Below are positions 9,808 through 18,300 of a DNA stretch of 64,000 nucleotides, one piece after another. The stretch comes from Sphingobacteriaceae bacterium. Its GTDB lineage: Bacteria > Bacteroidota > Bacteroidia > Sphingobacteriales > Sphingobacteriaceae. Below the pieces are notes generated by a model. It did not search any database. It had not been told where the DNA came from and saw only the letters and a program-made list of their open reading frames with translations. The DNA lies in contig CANHGR010000001.1 in the NCBI GenBank assembly GCA_947460875.1, positions 104,681 to 168,680 on the forward strand, read 5' to 3'. The translations under genes were made by a program, and so were the position numbers. How positions within the stretch are numbered: the stretch's first letter is position 1; every line of letters begins with the position of its first letter.

Positions 9808-10746
9808 CTAAATTAAATTAGAATCTGCCAACACCTGATTCATGTTTCGAACAGCGTCCGCACTTTTATTAAATTCCGCTCGTTCAGAATCGCTTAGTTT
9901 AAAGTCGACGATTTTTTCCCAGCCGCTTTTTCCTAGTACAACCGGAACAACAAGAGAAATGTCTTTTTGACCGTATTCGCCATCAAGTGCAACACCGCAG
10001 GATATTAATCTTTTTTCATCACGTACTATGCTTTCCACCATTGCGAGCGTTCCTGCTCCCGGAGCATACCAAGCAGATGTTCCAATAAGTTTTGTTAAAG
10101 TAGCACCACCTACCATGGTTGCAGCAACAACTTTATCTTGTTGCTCCTGGCTCAAGAATTGAGTTACCGGGATACTATTCCAGGTTGCATGTTTGATTAG
10201 TGGAATCATGGTTGTATCACCATGCCCACCAATAACCACAGCGTTAAGATCAGAAGGCGTACATCCTAATTCCTGACTTAAGTAATATTTAAATCGAGCA
10301 GAATCTAATGCTCCACCCATGCCAATGATTTTGTTTTTTGGTAAGCCTGAAGTTTTGAGCGTGAGGTAATTCATTGTGTCCATTGGATTGGATACAACAA
10401 TGATGATGGTATTTGGCGAGTGTTTAAGAATGCTTTCTGTTACACTTTTTACGATGTTTGCGTTAGTGCCAATCAGCTCCTCGCGCGTCATGCCGGGTTT
10501 ACGCGGCAAGCCCGAAGTAACTACTACAACTTCTGAATTTGCCGTAGCAGCATAATCGTTCGTTACTCCTTTGATTTTTGTGTCGAAACCAAGCAAAGCA
10601 GCGGTTTGCATCATATCGATGGCTTTACCTTCGGCAAATCCTTCTCTGATATCAAGCAATACTAGTTCTTCTGCTAATTCTTTTCTGGCAATATTGTCAG
10701 CACAGGTTGCCCCTACAGCTCCGGCGCCTACTACGGTTATCTTCAT
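9808..10746 (-). CDS. mdh: Malate dehydrogenase (LDH-like, NAD-dependent)
   Basis: Interconverts malate and oxaloacetate in the TCA cycle. The 312-residue protein begins with a Rossmann motif (VVGAGAVGATCA) and has the aspartate that selects NAD (LLDIREG). It carries the substrate-binding arginines (GLPRKPGMTREEL), the NPMDTM segment and the proton-relay histidine in GGHGDTTM. The Arg in PRKPGMTR marks malate rather than lactate specificity. It belongs to the MDH type 3 (LDH-like tetrameric) group usual in Bacteroidota. It appears monocistronic. Confidence 0.95.
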   Translation of the reverse strand: MKITVVGAGAVGATCADNIARKELAEELVLLDIREGFAEGKAIDMMQTAALLGFDTKIKGVTNDYAATANSEVVVVTSGLPRKPGMTREELIGTNANIVKSVTESILKHSPNTIIIVVSNPMDTMNYLTLKTSGLPKNKIIGMGGALDSARFKYYLSQELGCTPSDLNAVVIGGHGDTTMIPLIKHATWNSIPVTQFLSQEQQDKVVAATMVGGATLTKLIGTSAWYAPGAGTLAMVESIVRDEKRLISCGVALDGEYGQKDISLVVPVVLGKSGWEKIVDFKLSDSERAEFNKSADAVRNMNQVLADSNLI

Positions 10747-10835
10747 TGATTATTGGTTTTTTGTAAAATAAAATGCTGCCCGAAGGTAAGAAAATCAATA
10801 CTTGAATAAAAGCTTTTTTGCGTTTGTAACGCTAG

Positions 10836-10940
10836 TGTGATTATTGGTTCAGTTGTTCAATTATTCAGTGGTACAAAGACTATTTATATGGTGTATTCGT
10901 TCTTTGCAATTCCATGCCTATCAAACCAATGAACCAATTA
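10836..10940. repeat. Inverted TTGGTTC phrases downstream of the SDR gene
   Basis: ATTATTGGTTCAGTTGTTCAA near 10836-10857 and, inverted, CCAATGAACCAATTA at 10926-10940 bracket the space between the SDR and mdh genes; the second copy runs into the SDR stop codon. Such ATTGGTTCATTGG phrases could pair in the SDR transcript as a weak hairpin, or may simply be simple-sequence drift. Confidence 0.3.
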
Positions 10941-11672
10941 TCTTCCTCCGGTTACGTCGATTATAGTGCCTGTAACGTATGAGGCTTCATCAGACAGTAG
11001 CCAGAGAGCTGCGGCTGCTACTTCTTCTGCCTGTCCACCACGTTTCATTGGGATTTGGTTTTCTAGCTTTTGTACACGATCTGGATCGCCCCCTTTTGCG
11101 TGTATTTTAGTGTGTATTAGTCCGGGTCTTAGCGCATTTACACGAATATTGTCTGCTGCTACTTCTTTAGAAAGCCCAATAGTCATGGTATCAATCGCGC
11201 CCTTGGATGCTGCATAGTCTACATACTCAAAAGGACCGCCAAGTCTTGCCGCAGCAGACGAAATGTTTACGATTCCGCCGCCGTAACCTTTCATTCTTTT
11301 AACAGCTTCGCGGGCGCACAAAAAGCTTCCGGTTACGTTTACAGCGAACAGCCTCGTTAAACGATCTACGGTAATCGTTGTAAAACTTGTACCGGGTTCG
11401 ATAATGCCTGCATTATTTACCAGCGCTGTTATTCTGCCAACTTCTTGATCTATGTATTTGAACATAGCGAGTACGTCGGACTCAACTGAAACGTCCGCTT
11501 TGATCGAAAGTGCTTTGCCTCCTTTTATTCTGATTCTTTCAACAATTTTTTCTGCTGCCGCGTTATCCCCACGATAATTTACACATACGTAAAATCCTTT
11601 TTCTGCTGCCAGCATTGCAGTTGCAGCGCCTATTCCATCGCTGGAACCGGTTATTAATATTATTTTAGCCAT
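10938..11672 (-). CDS. SDR-family oxidoreductase (glucose-1-dehydrogenase-like)
   Basis: Classical short-chain dehydrogenase of 244 residues, NAD(P)-dependent, substrate unknown. The cofactor motif TGSSDGIG is at residues 8-15, NNAG is near residue 87, the catalytic Ser is in NISSAAAR, and Tyr/Lys are in YAASK. A basic residue after beta-2 (NYRGDN) suggests NADP(H). The C-terminus SYVTGTIIDVTGGR is typical of the glucose 1-dehydrogenase/FabG-like group. It lies 42 bases downstream of a Dabb-domain gene on the same strand, a possible two-gene operon. Confidence 0.85.
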   Translation of the reverse strand: MAKIILITGSSDGIGAATAMLAAEKGFYVCVNYRGDNAAAEKIVERIRIKGGKALSIKADVSVESDVLAMFKYIDQEVGRITALVNNAGIIEPGTSFTTITVDRLTRLFAVNVTGSFLCAREAVKRMKGYGGGIVNISSAAARLGGPFEYVDYAASKGAIDTMTIGLSKEVAADNIRVNALRPGLIHTKIHAKGGDPDRVQKLENQIPMKRGGQAEEVAAAALWLLSDEASYVTGTIIDVTGGR

Positions 11673-11714
11673 TTGATTCGTTATCCCCGAAAGAGAAATT
11701 AATAAAAATTAAAA

Positions 11715-12017
11715 CTAGATATCAATAGAGTCATAAACAACAACCTTAGACCAAAGTGTTGCGCAATCTTCAACAAATTTTAAATGTATCGGATGAATCT
11801 GATAGCTTTCCTGCTCTTTTAAATTTTGGAAAATGAGTAGCATGGAAAAGGAATAGCTGGTGTCAATAACACCGCGATTGGTATCGGCAGGGATGCCAAT
11901 ATTGACACTAATTTTGGGCTCAATTTCTGCTAAGCTGCGAATGCCTTTCAAAAGAGTTGCAGATTCTTCGTTATTCTCCGGATTTTTCAGCCAGAAATAC
12001 ACATGATGGATGAACAT
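11715..12017 (-). CDS. Dabb (stress-responsive A/B barrel) domain protein
   Basis: A 100-residue single-domain protein of the dimeric alpha/beta-barrel superfamily. The start MFIHHVYFWLKNP with its conserved histidine, and the C-terminal HPxHxKFVEDCATLW segment, are characteristic of the Dabb family. Members are small cytoplasmic dimers. Plant examples are stress-induced or act as cyclases, and bacterial roles are mostly unassigned. It precedes the SDR gene on the same strand, which hints that the two act on one small-molecule pathway. Confidence 0.85.
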   Translation of the reverse strand: MFIHHVYFWLKNPENNEESATLLKGIRSLAEIEPKISVNIGIPADTNRGVIDTSYSFSMLLIFQNLKEQESYQIHPIHLKFVEDCATLWSKVVVYDSIDI

Positions 12018-12215
12018 GATCTTTCTATATTTAATTAATAAGTCTTCAATTTAAATTTTTTACCCCTTTGCCATTCAAAGCGCATGGAGCAAAAAGTCTG
12101 GGTGTTCAGTGTTTTTCAGGTAATGTGCAAATGGCGTATAGTCATGTTGTTTAGATCGCATCGAGCAAAGATGTTTTTTATTTGTTTAACCCTTCGTTCC
12201 TCAATCCGATAGTTT

Positions 12216-12905
12216 TTACCTTCTTCTCAGCGCGGCATTATTAAAGAAAATGATCTGCCACTGCGGGCGATTTCTGGTTTCAAAGAGCTGATACATAACT
12301 CCGGTTTCTATGCGAGTGTTTTTTCCTACTCCTAGCCCAACACCGGTAAAAATACGATTGCGATCAAAAGTCGGATTTTGTTCGTTTATGAAAATCTCAT
12401 TATATCCAGAGAGATATAATGTGTTTTTTTCAATTACTTTTTTATTCAGCGGAATATTTAATGCTAAAAAGTATCTGAATCGCATTCTGAAAGCATTATT
12501 TGGCAAAAAGCGCTCTTCTATTCGGTAGCGATGCTGCAGTGCTACTCGGCCAATTGTTTGCCTATTAATAAACTGTTGATATACTCTGAATTCATTGCTT
12601 TTTAACTTATTATCTGTACCGTTTATATAAGGTTCTGAGCGTATATAAGCTAATCCCAACAATAGATTGTTGTTGTTATCTGTCAGATTATAACCTATGC
12701 CTGTACGAATTAGCAACTGTTCAAAATCACTGGCAAAATTGTAGCTACGATACTGAATTTCGTTGGCCCAGGTCCAATTGTTGTTTAATTTTTGATTGGC
12801 AAGATAGACAAACCAGTTGCCCAGATCGCTTTGTTGTGCCAAACTCGAATAATTCGAGACAGCGATAATGGAGAAAGCAACAAATAAGGTTTTGATAAGT
12901 TTCAT
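12216..12905 (-). CDS. DUF2490 outer-membrane beta-barrel protein
   Basis: A 229-residue protein with an N-terminal signal peptide (KLIKTLFVAFSIIAVSNYSSLAQ). It shows alternating beta-strand sequence and DUF2490 hallmarks: LGNWFVYLANQKLNNNW near the start, RYRIEERF in the middle and a C-terminal QWQIIFFNN strand. It is presumably an outer-membrane barrel; the role of DUF2490 proteins is unknown. It is monocistronic, with a gene-poor region upstream. Confidence 0.85.
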   Translation of the reverse strand: MKLIKTLFVAFSIIAVSNYSSLAQQSDLGNWFVYLANQKLNNNWTWANEIQYRSYNFASDFEQLLIRTGIGYNLTDNNNNLLLGLAYIRSEPYINGTDNKLKSNEFRVYQQFINRQTIGRVALQHRYRIEERFLPNNAFRMRFRYFLALNIPLNKKVIEKNTLYLSGYNEIFINEQNPTFDRNRIFTGVGLGVGKNTRIETGVMYQLFETRNRPQWQIIFFNNAALRRR

Positions 12906-13207
12906 AGCGCTTAAAAACAGGATTTACTAATGTTTTAACTATTATGGCACATGAGAGTTGATATATTTGCTGCCCTAACCTTTGAATCCTCTGCAACTGC
13001 ACCTTCGAATTTTTCTTTTAATGGCATCCAAGAGAGGGTCATTTTATTATCGGGGCAAGATAGGAATTTTTTGAAATGTCGAATTGTTTCAAAATATTTT
13101 TACTAATTATTAGGCATGCATAGTAGTTTCGGTTAGATTACCTTTTCGATTCGATAGCAGCGGCTAGATGGCATTTGCTTTTAAAAAGATATCCAAAATT
13201 ATAGGGT
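12906..13207. other. Gene-poor spacer
   Basis: About 300 bases between the DUF2490 gene and the FkbM pseudogene. I see no convincing gene, RNA or terminator. One minus-strand frame is open for 55 codons (roughly 12948-13115) without a plausible start or recognisable similarity. Given the pseudogenes next door it could be another decayed coding remnant. Confidence 0.4.
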
Positions 13208-13891
13208 TCAATTTCTATGAATTTTTCTCGGTCTAAAAAGTACTTTTTTCAATTTTAATTGCTTTAATGCGTGTTTTAGTCTAAATTTTACCCATTCTGC
13301 TTTCTTTTTAAAGCAAGGATGATATGAAATTAAAACCGCGCAAGGATGATGATGGGTAAAATTGTGAACATCCGAACGAGTTTTAAACTCTGTCCCTTCA
13401 ATATCGATTTTGATAAAGGATATATTTTTCCTCTCCGGAATCAACTCAAGCAAATCCGGAAAAGTAATTAGATCCGTTTGCAAGTTATACTGACCGGGTT
13501 CGAACATTGAGGTTTCAGAACGTCCAAACATCGAGCGGTCAAGTTGAACCTTTTCCTTTTTAGTTGAAACGCCGAACGGAAGCAAGTGTATATTTATGAT
13601 GTGATTAATTTAGATTTTTTTGACGAAATGTGATTGTGCAATGGGGCCAAAATCTATCCTATACACGCTTGGGTGAATTTGCGCCATCAAGAGCGATGCC
13701 GATCCGATCCAGGAGCCAAGGTCTAAAAGAAACTTTCCCACTGGTTGTTGAAATACAAAAGTTCAGCCCCCCCGCTAGTCCGTTATGGTAAGCCTCCAAC
13801 ATTCGTTTTCAAAATCACTGTTCGCGTAAACAGAAAATGATTTATTTTGATCTTCTACATAAACACGTTCAAGAACTAAAAGCTTAGGCAT
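13208..13891 (-). pseudogene. FkbM-family methyltransferase pseudogene (three in-frame stops)
   Basis: Read from the ATG at 13891, a single minus-strand frame gives a nearly full FkbM-type SAM methyltransferase. It starts MPKLLVLERVYVEDQ, has motif I as GKFLLDLGSWIGSASLLMAQ (13741-13680) followed by VYRIDFGP, and ends with the hallmark FIKIDIEGTEF and the HPCAVLISYHPCF segment. Reading is broken by TAG at 13775-13777, TGA at 13763-13765 and TAA at 13610-13612, yet the frame never shifts across 228 codons. Only the last 125 codons (13585-13208) are open, and they lack the SAM-binding motif. FkbM enzymes O-methylate sugars or polyketides. The first two stops flank a run of seven G (minus strand), so a sequencing error there is possible, but the third stop is separate. 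Confidence 0.8.
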
Positions 13892-13936
13892 GTTTAGAGT
13901 GATTTTGTTGATGTCAACTTTGGTTTTTATTTTCTC

Positions 13937-14196
13937 TTAGAGATAGCTCGAAGTTTTCCTTGCGGCAATTTGTTGCAGGGTAGGTGCCCTGATCAGAAAC
14001 CATGCATATAGTATAAAAGTACCATTATCCCTAAAAACCAGCCTGCAATTTTGTACATAAGTAGTGCGTATTTTTTCAAAGTTACCGGCCCATGTGTACT
14101 ACCTTATAAAGTTAAATATCAGGGAATGGTCTGTATAGTCCACTTTTTTCTAAAAACGGCAATAATTGGTATTGAATATCGGGCTATCAGACTACC
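13937..14196 (-). pseudogene. Decayed coding remnant of unknown family, upstream of the FkbM pseudogene
   Basis: On the minus strand, in the same phase as the FkbM pseudogene, a protein-like reading runs from about 14190 to a TAA at 13937-13939. It is interrupted by TAG codons near 14150 and 14100. The best part, about 53 codons, includes WAGNFEKIRTTYVQNCRLVF and ILYAWFLIRAPTLQQIA, a mixture of charged and hydrophobic residues that looks like the tail of a membrane-associated enzyme such as a glycosyltransferase. There is no start codon and I cannot assign a family. It ends 46 bases before the FkbM start, as a neighbouring gene in a polysaccharide operon would. Confidence 0.4.
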
Positions 14197-14200
14197 TTTA
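14172..14200 (+). promoter_or_regulatory. Candidate promoter of the sulfur-transporter pair
   Basis: TTG at 14172-14174 and TACCTTTA at 14193-14200 (one mismatch to TAnnTTTG) are separated by 18 bases. Transcription would start roughly 15 bases before the ATG at 14221. Confidence 0.4.
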
Positions 14201-14220
14201 TATTTTAATGTTAAGTTTCC

Positions 14221-14778
14221 ATGATAGAATTTATCAGTCAGCCCTGGCCATGGTATGTGTCCGGATTTTTGATCGCCTTTGTAATGATTTTGATGATACT
14301 CTTTGGCCGAACTTTCGGGCTATCGTCCAATCTGAGAATCATTTGTGCTGCATGCGGAGCCGGAAAATATTCTAATTTCTTTGACTTTGATTGGAGATCG
14401 CAAAAGTGGAGCTTACTTTTTCTAGCCGGAGCCGTTTTAGGAGGGTGGATTAGCGCAACCTTTTTAATCGGCGATTTGCCCTTGCAACTTTCAGAGGCTA
14501 CTATCGCTGATCTCGCAACGCTCAACGTGCAATTCGATGGCGCCTTAAATCCGTCACAACTTTTCAATATTGAATTCTTACTGACAATAAAGGGTTTTAT
14601 TTTATTTATTGTCGGAGGGTTTCTTGTCGGGTTTGGAACCAGATATGCAGATGGATGCACTTCCGGACATGCAATTACGGGATTGTCTAATCTGCAATTG
14701 CCCTCTCTTATTGCTGTGGTAGGATTTTTTATAGGGGGATTAATTTGTACTTGGTTCATATATCCATTAATATTTTAA
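14221..14778 (+). CDS. YeeE/YedE-family sulfur transporter, first half
   Basis: Inner-membrane protein of 185 residues with about four to five hydrophobic segments. It belongs to the YeeE/YedE (sulphur transport) family, whose characterised member takes up thiosulfate by passing it between conserved cysteines. Visible cysteine motifs are ICAACGAGKY near residues 41-50 and the signature RYADGCTSGHAITGLS near residues 140-156. In many bacteria this half is encoded apart from a second, shorter half, and here that partner begins one base after the stop. It sits downstream of decayed genes and is not connected to any visible sulfur-metabolism genes. Confidence 0.85.
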   Translation: MIEFISQPWPWYVSGFLIAFVMILMILFGRTFGLSSNLRIICAACGAGKYSNFFDFDWRSQKWSLLFLAGAVLGGWISATFLIGDLPLQLSEATIADLATLNVQFDGALNPSQLFNIEFLLTIKGFILFIVGGFLVGFGTRYADGCTSGHAITGLSNLQLPSLIAVVGFFIGGLICTWFIYPLIF

Positions 14779-14779
14779 A

Positions 14780-15193
14780 ATGAAGGCTCTAAAGTTTATT
14801 TTTTCAGGGATGTTATTTGGCATTATTATGATCAAATCAGAAGCTGCATCATGGTACAGAATTCAAGAAATGTTTCGATTTCAATCTTTCCATATGTACG
14901 GAATTATTAGTACGGCGGTGCTGATTGGAGTATTATCAATATTAATTATCAAAAAGCTAAAAATAAACGATATATCGGGCAATAAGATTGTTTTTCCTAT
15001 AAAGGAACGAGGTTGGAGGAGATACCTTTTAGGCGGCATCATCTTTGGTTTAGGCTGGGCACTAACAGGGGCTTGTCCAGGACCAATGTTTGTAACTTTG
15101 GGTTATGGATATTTGATGATGGCTACAGTGATTCTCTCTGCCCTTGCAGGGACGTTCTGTTACGGTTTGCTAAAAGACAAACTTCCGCATTGA
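14780..15193 (+). CDS. YeeE/YedE-family sulfur transporter, second half (DUF6691)
   Basis: A 137-residue membrane protein with four hydrophobic segments. The signature GLGWALTGACPGPMFVTLGYG carries the conserved cysteine of the second YeeE half. It probably forms the transport unit together with the 14221-14778 product, from which it is separated by a single base. A short lysine-rich loop (IIKKLKINDISGNK) divides two hydrophobic halves. The start at 14780 gives the N-terminal membrane segment MKALKFIFSGMLFGIIMIKS. Confidence 0.83.
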   Translation: MKALKFIFSGMLFGIIMIKSEAASWYRIQEMFRFQSFHMYGIISTAVLIGVLSILIIKKLKINDISGNKIVFPIKERGWRRYLLGGIIFGLGWALTGACPGPMFVTLGYGYLMMATVILSALAGTFCYGLLKDKLPH

Positions 15194-15268
15194 TATCGGT
15201 CAATCCGCAGCATTATAATTGTGGAATACTTTAGATTCCCAACGCTCGCTACAGCATAGGATTTTTAA

Positions 15269-15276
15269 TAAATTTG
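15269..15276 (+). promoter_or_regulatory. Candidate -7 box of dnaE
   Basis: TAAATTTG matches TAnnTTTG and ends 25 bases before the dnaE ATG. No convincing -33 TTG is present at the expected distance. Confidence 0.4.
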
Positions 15277-15301
15277 ATTTTTACCCGCTAAGGATCAGCT
15301 G

Positions 15302-18300
15302 ATGCCAGAATTCTCTCATTTACACGTACATACACAGTTTTCCCTGCTAGACGGAGCTGCGGACATCTCGCGATTGTTTAAAAAGGCACAGGCCGATGGA
15401 ATGAAAGCGATGGCCATTACGGATCATGGAAATATGTTTGGCGTGTTCAAATTTGTCGCAGAAGCTAACAAACACAAGGTAAAGCCTATCATCGGATGTG
15501 AATTTTATGTCGTGGAAGACAGACATAAAAAGCAGTTTACAAAAGAAAAACGCGATGCCCGGTTTCATCAGCTTTTGCTTGCTAAAAATGCGCAAGGTTA
15601 CCAAAATCTAATCAAACTATGCTCCCTTGGGTACATGGAGGGTTTGTACAGTAAATGGCCAAGAATTGACAAGGAGCTAATTTTAAAATATCATTCTGGA
15701 CTGATAGCCACAACCTGTTGTATTGGAGCGTCTGTGCCGCAAGCCATTTTGAAGGAGAGCGAAGAGAAGGCAGAACTTGAATTTAAATGGTGGCTCGACG
15801 TGTTCGGCGAGGATTTTTACATTGAATTACAGCGGCATGATATCGAAGATCAGCACACAGTCAATAAAGTTTTATTAGGCTTTGCTAAAAAATATAATGT
15901 AAAGATCATCTGTTCTAACGATTCGCATTACGTAGATCAGCAAGATTCCAATGCGCATGATATTCTGCTTTGCGTGAATACTGGTGATATACAAAGCACG
16001 CCAATAGCTACCAACGAAGAGGGAGGAAAAGGCTTTCGCTTTGGGTTTCCGAATGATCAGTTCTATTTTAAATCGCAAAGTGAGATGGATAAGCTTTTCA
16101 GCGATCTGCCTGAATCTTTGGATAATACAAATGAAATTGTAGATAAGGTGGATCATCTCGACCTTAAGCGGGATATTTTATTGCCCAATTTTCCTATCCC
16201 TGACGAATTTAAAATCCATATCGGTGAAGGCTCTGCTCAGCTGAATCAGTGGGAGTACCTGAAGCACCTGACCTATACCGGTGCAAAAGAAAGATATAAA
16301 GATATTAGTCCCGAAGTTGAAGAACGCATCAATTTTGAACTGTTTACCGTTAGAACGATGGGTTTTGCGGGATACTTCCTGATCGTTTCTGATTTTATCC
16401 GTGCTGGTCGCGATATGGGGGTCTTTGTCGGACCGGGTAGAGGGTCCGCGGCAGGTTCGGTTGTGGCTTACTGCATCGGCATCACCAATATTGACCCTCT
16501 AAAATATAATCTGCTGTTTGAGAGATTCCTCAATCCCGATAGGAAATCAATGCCCGATATTGATACAGATTTCGATGATGAGGGAAGACAAAAGGTTATA
16601 GACTATGTGGTTGATAAATATGGAAAGAATCAAGTGGCTCAGATTATCACTTATGGCTCCATGGCCGCCAAGTCAAGTATTAAGGATGTAGCCAGGGTTC
16701 TCGACTTGCCTCTTGCCGAATCGAATATGCTGGCGAAGTTGGTGCCGGACAGACCCGGAACAAGCCTTCTTCAAGTGATGACTGGTGCTCTGGACGCCAT
16801 AAAAAAGGAACAAAACCCGGAAGATTTTGAGAATATAAAGACTCTTCGAAAAATCCTCGAAGATGGGAAGACTGTTCAGTCGAACGTTCTAAAGGAAGCT
16901 TTGATCTTAGAGGGCTCGGTTAGAAATGTCGGGATCCACGCTGCCGGAATTATTATTGCACCCTATGACCTCACGGATATCATCCCGGTAGCTACGTCGA
17001 AAGAGTCTGAATTACTAATTACCCAATATGATGGTCGCGTTATTGAAGATGCGGGTGTAATAAAAATGGATTTTCTGGGATTGAAGACCCTCACAATAAT
17101 TAAAGATACCTTAAGGCTGATTAAACAAAATCACGCCATCGAAATCGAGATAGATTCGATTCCACTCGATGATCTGCTCACGTTTGAGCTTTATCAGCGC
17201 GGTGATACAAACGGCACGTTTCAGTTTGAAAGTGATGGTATGCAGAAATACCTCCGCGAACTCAGACCTGATAAATTCGAAGATCTGATTGCCATGAATG
17301 CTCTGTATCGGCCTGGACCGATAGAATATATTCCGAATTTCATTTCCAGAAAGCACGGGCGCGAAGCAGTGAGCTATGATCTTCCTGATATGGAAGAATA
17401 TCTGGCAGATACCTATGGTATAACTGTTTATCAAGAGCAGGTTATGCTTCTGTCGCAGAAGCTTGCCAGCTTTTCCAAAGGAGATGCTGATGTGTTGCGC
17501 AAGGCGATGGGGAAGAAGGATCGCTATACGCTCGATAAATTGAAACCTCAGTTTATAGAAAATGCTGGAAAGCTCGGACACGACGCAAAAATTCTCGAAA
17601 AGATCTGGACAGATTGGGAAGCGTTCGCTTCCTATGCGTTCAATAAATCACACTCCACTTGTTATGCGTTTGTAGCCTATCAAACAGCTTACCTGAAAGC
17701 TCATTACCCTGCCGAATATATGGCAGCGGTTTTAAACAATCAGAACAATATTGAAAAGATATCATTCTTTATGGATGAGACCCGAAGAATGGGTATACCG
17801 GTTCTTGGACCTGATATAAACGAGTCTGATCTTAGTTTTGCCGTTAACAAAAAAGGCGAAGTTCGTTTTGGAATGGCCGGAATTAAAGGCGTCGGTGATA
17901 AAGCAATTGAAAGTATTATCGAAGAAAGGAATTTAAACGGCCCGTATCTCGATGTTTATGATTTTGCACGCCGCACCAATTCTAGGGCTGTTAGCAAGAA
18001 AGTTTATGAAAACCTAATTTATGCCGGTGCATTTGACTTGTTTGGGTTTAACAGGGCGCAGTTCTTTTTGAAAGCGGATAGTAGCAATAGTAATGGTATT
18101 GAGAGGTTAATTAAATATACCAACGATTATCAGGGAAACTTAAACTCTTCGCAGGCATCGCTTTTCGGCGGTACCAGTCACGCCCATATTTCTGAACCTC
18201 AACTTCCGGAGTTTGAAGAATGGGCAGTTATTGAAAAATTGAAGTATGAGAAAGATGTTATCGGAATTTACCTTACTGGGCATCCTCTCGATAATTATAA

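Noticed and set aside
12948..13115. A 55-codon minus-strand open frame between the DUF2490 gene and the FkbM pseudogene
   Set aside because: No plausible start, no recognisable similarity, and length is within chance expectation; mentioned only as a possible relic.
13565..13800. Stop-codon read-through or selenocysteine-type recoding in the FkbM gene
   Set aside because: Three different stop codons (TAG, TGA, TAA) in one frame, with no recoding element visible; gene decay is simpler.
14238..14759. A 173-codon minus-strand open frame opposite the first sulfur-transporter gene
   Set aside because: Its translation is Pro/Lys/Ser-rich without protein-like pattern, while the plus strand encodes clear membrane helices with family cysteine motifs.
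17111..17581. A 156-codon minus-strand open frame inside dnaE
   Set aside because: It is antisense to conserved polymerase sequence and has no independent support.
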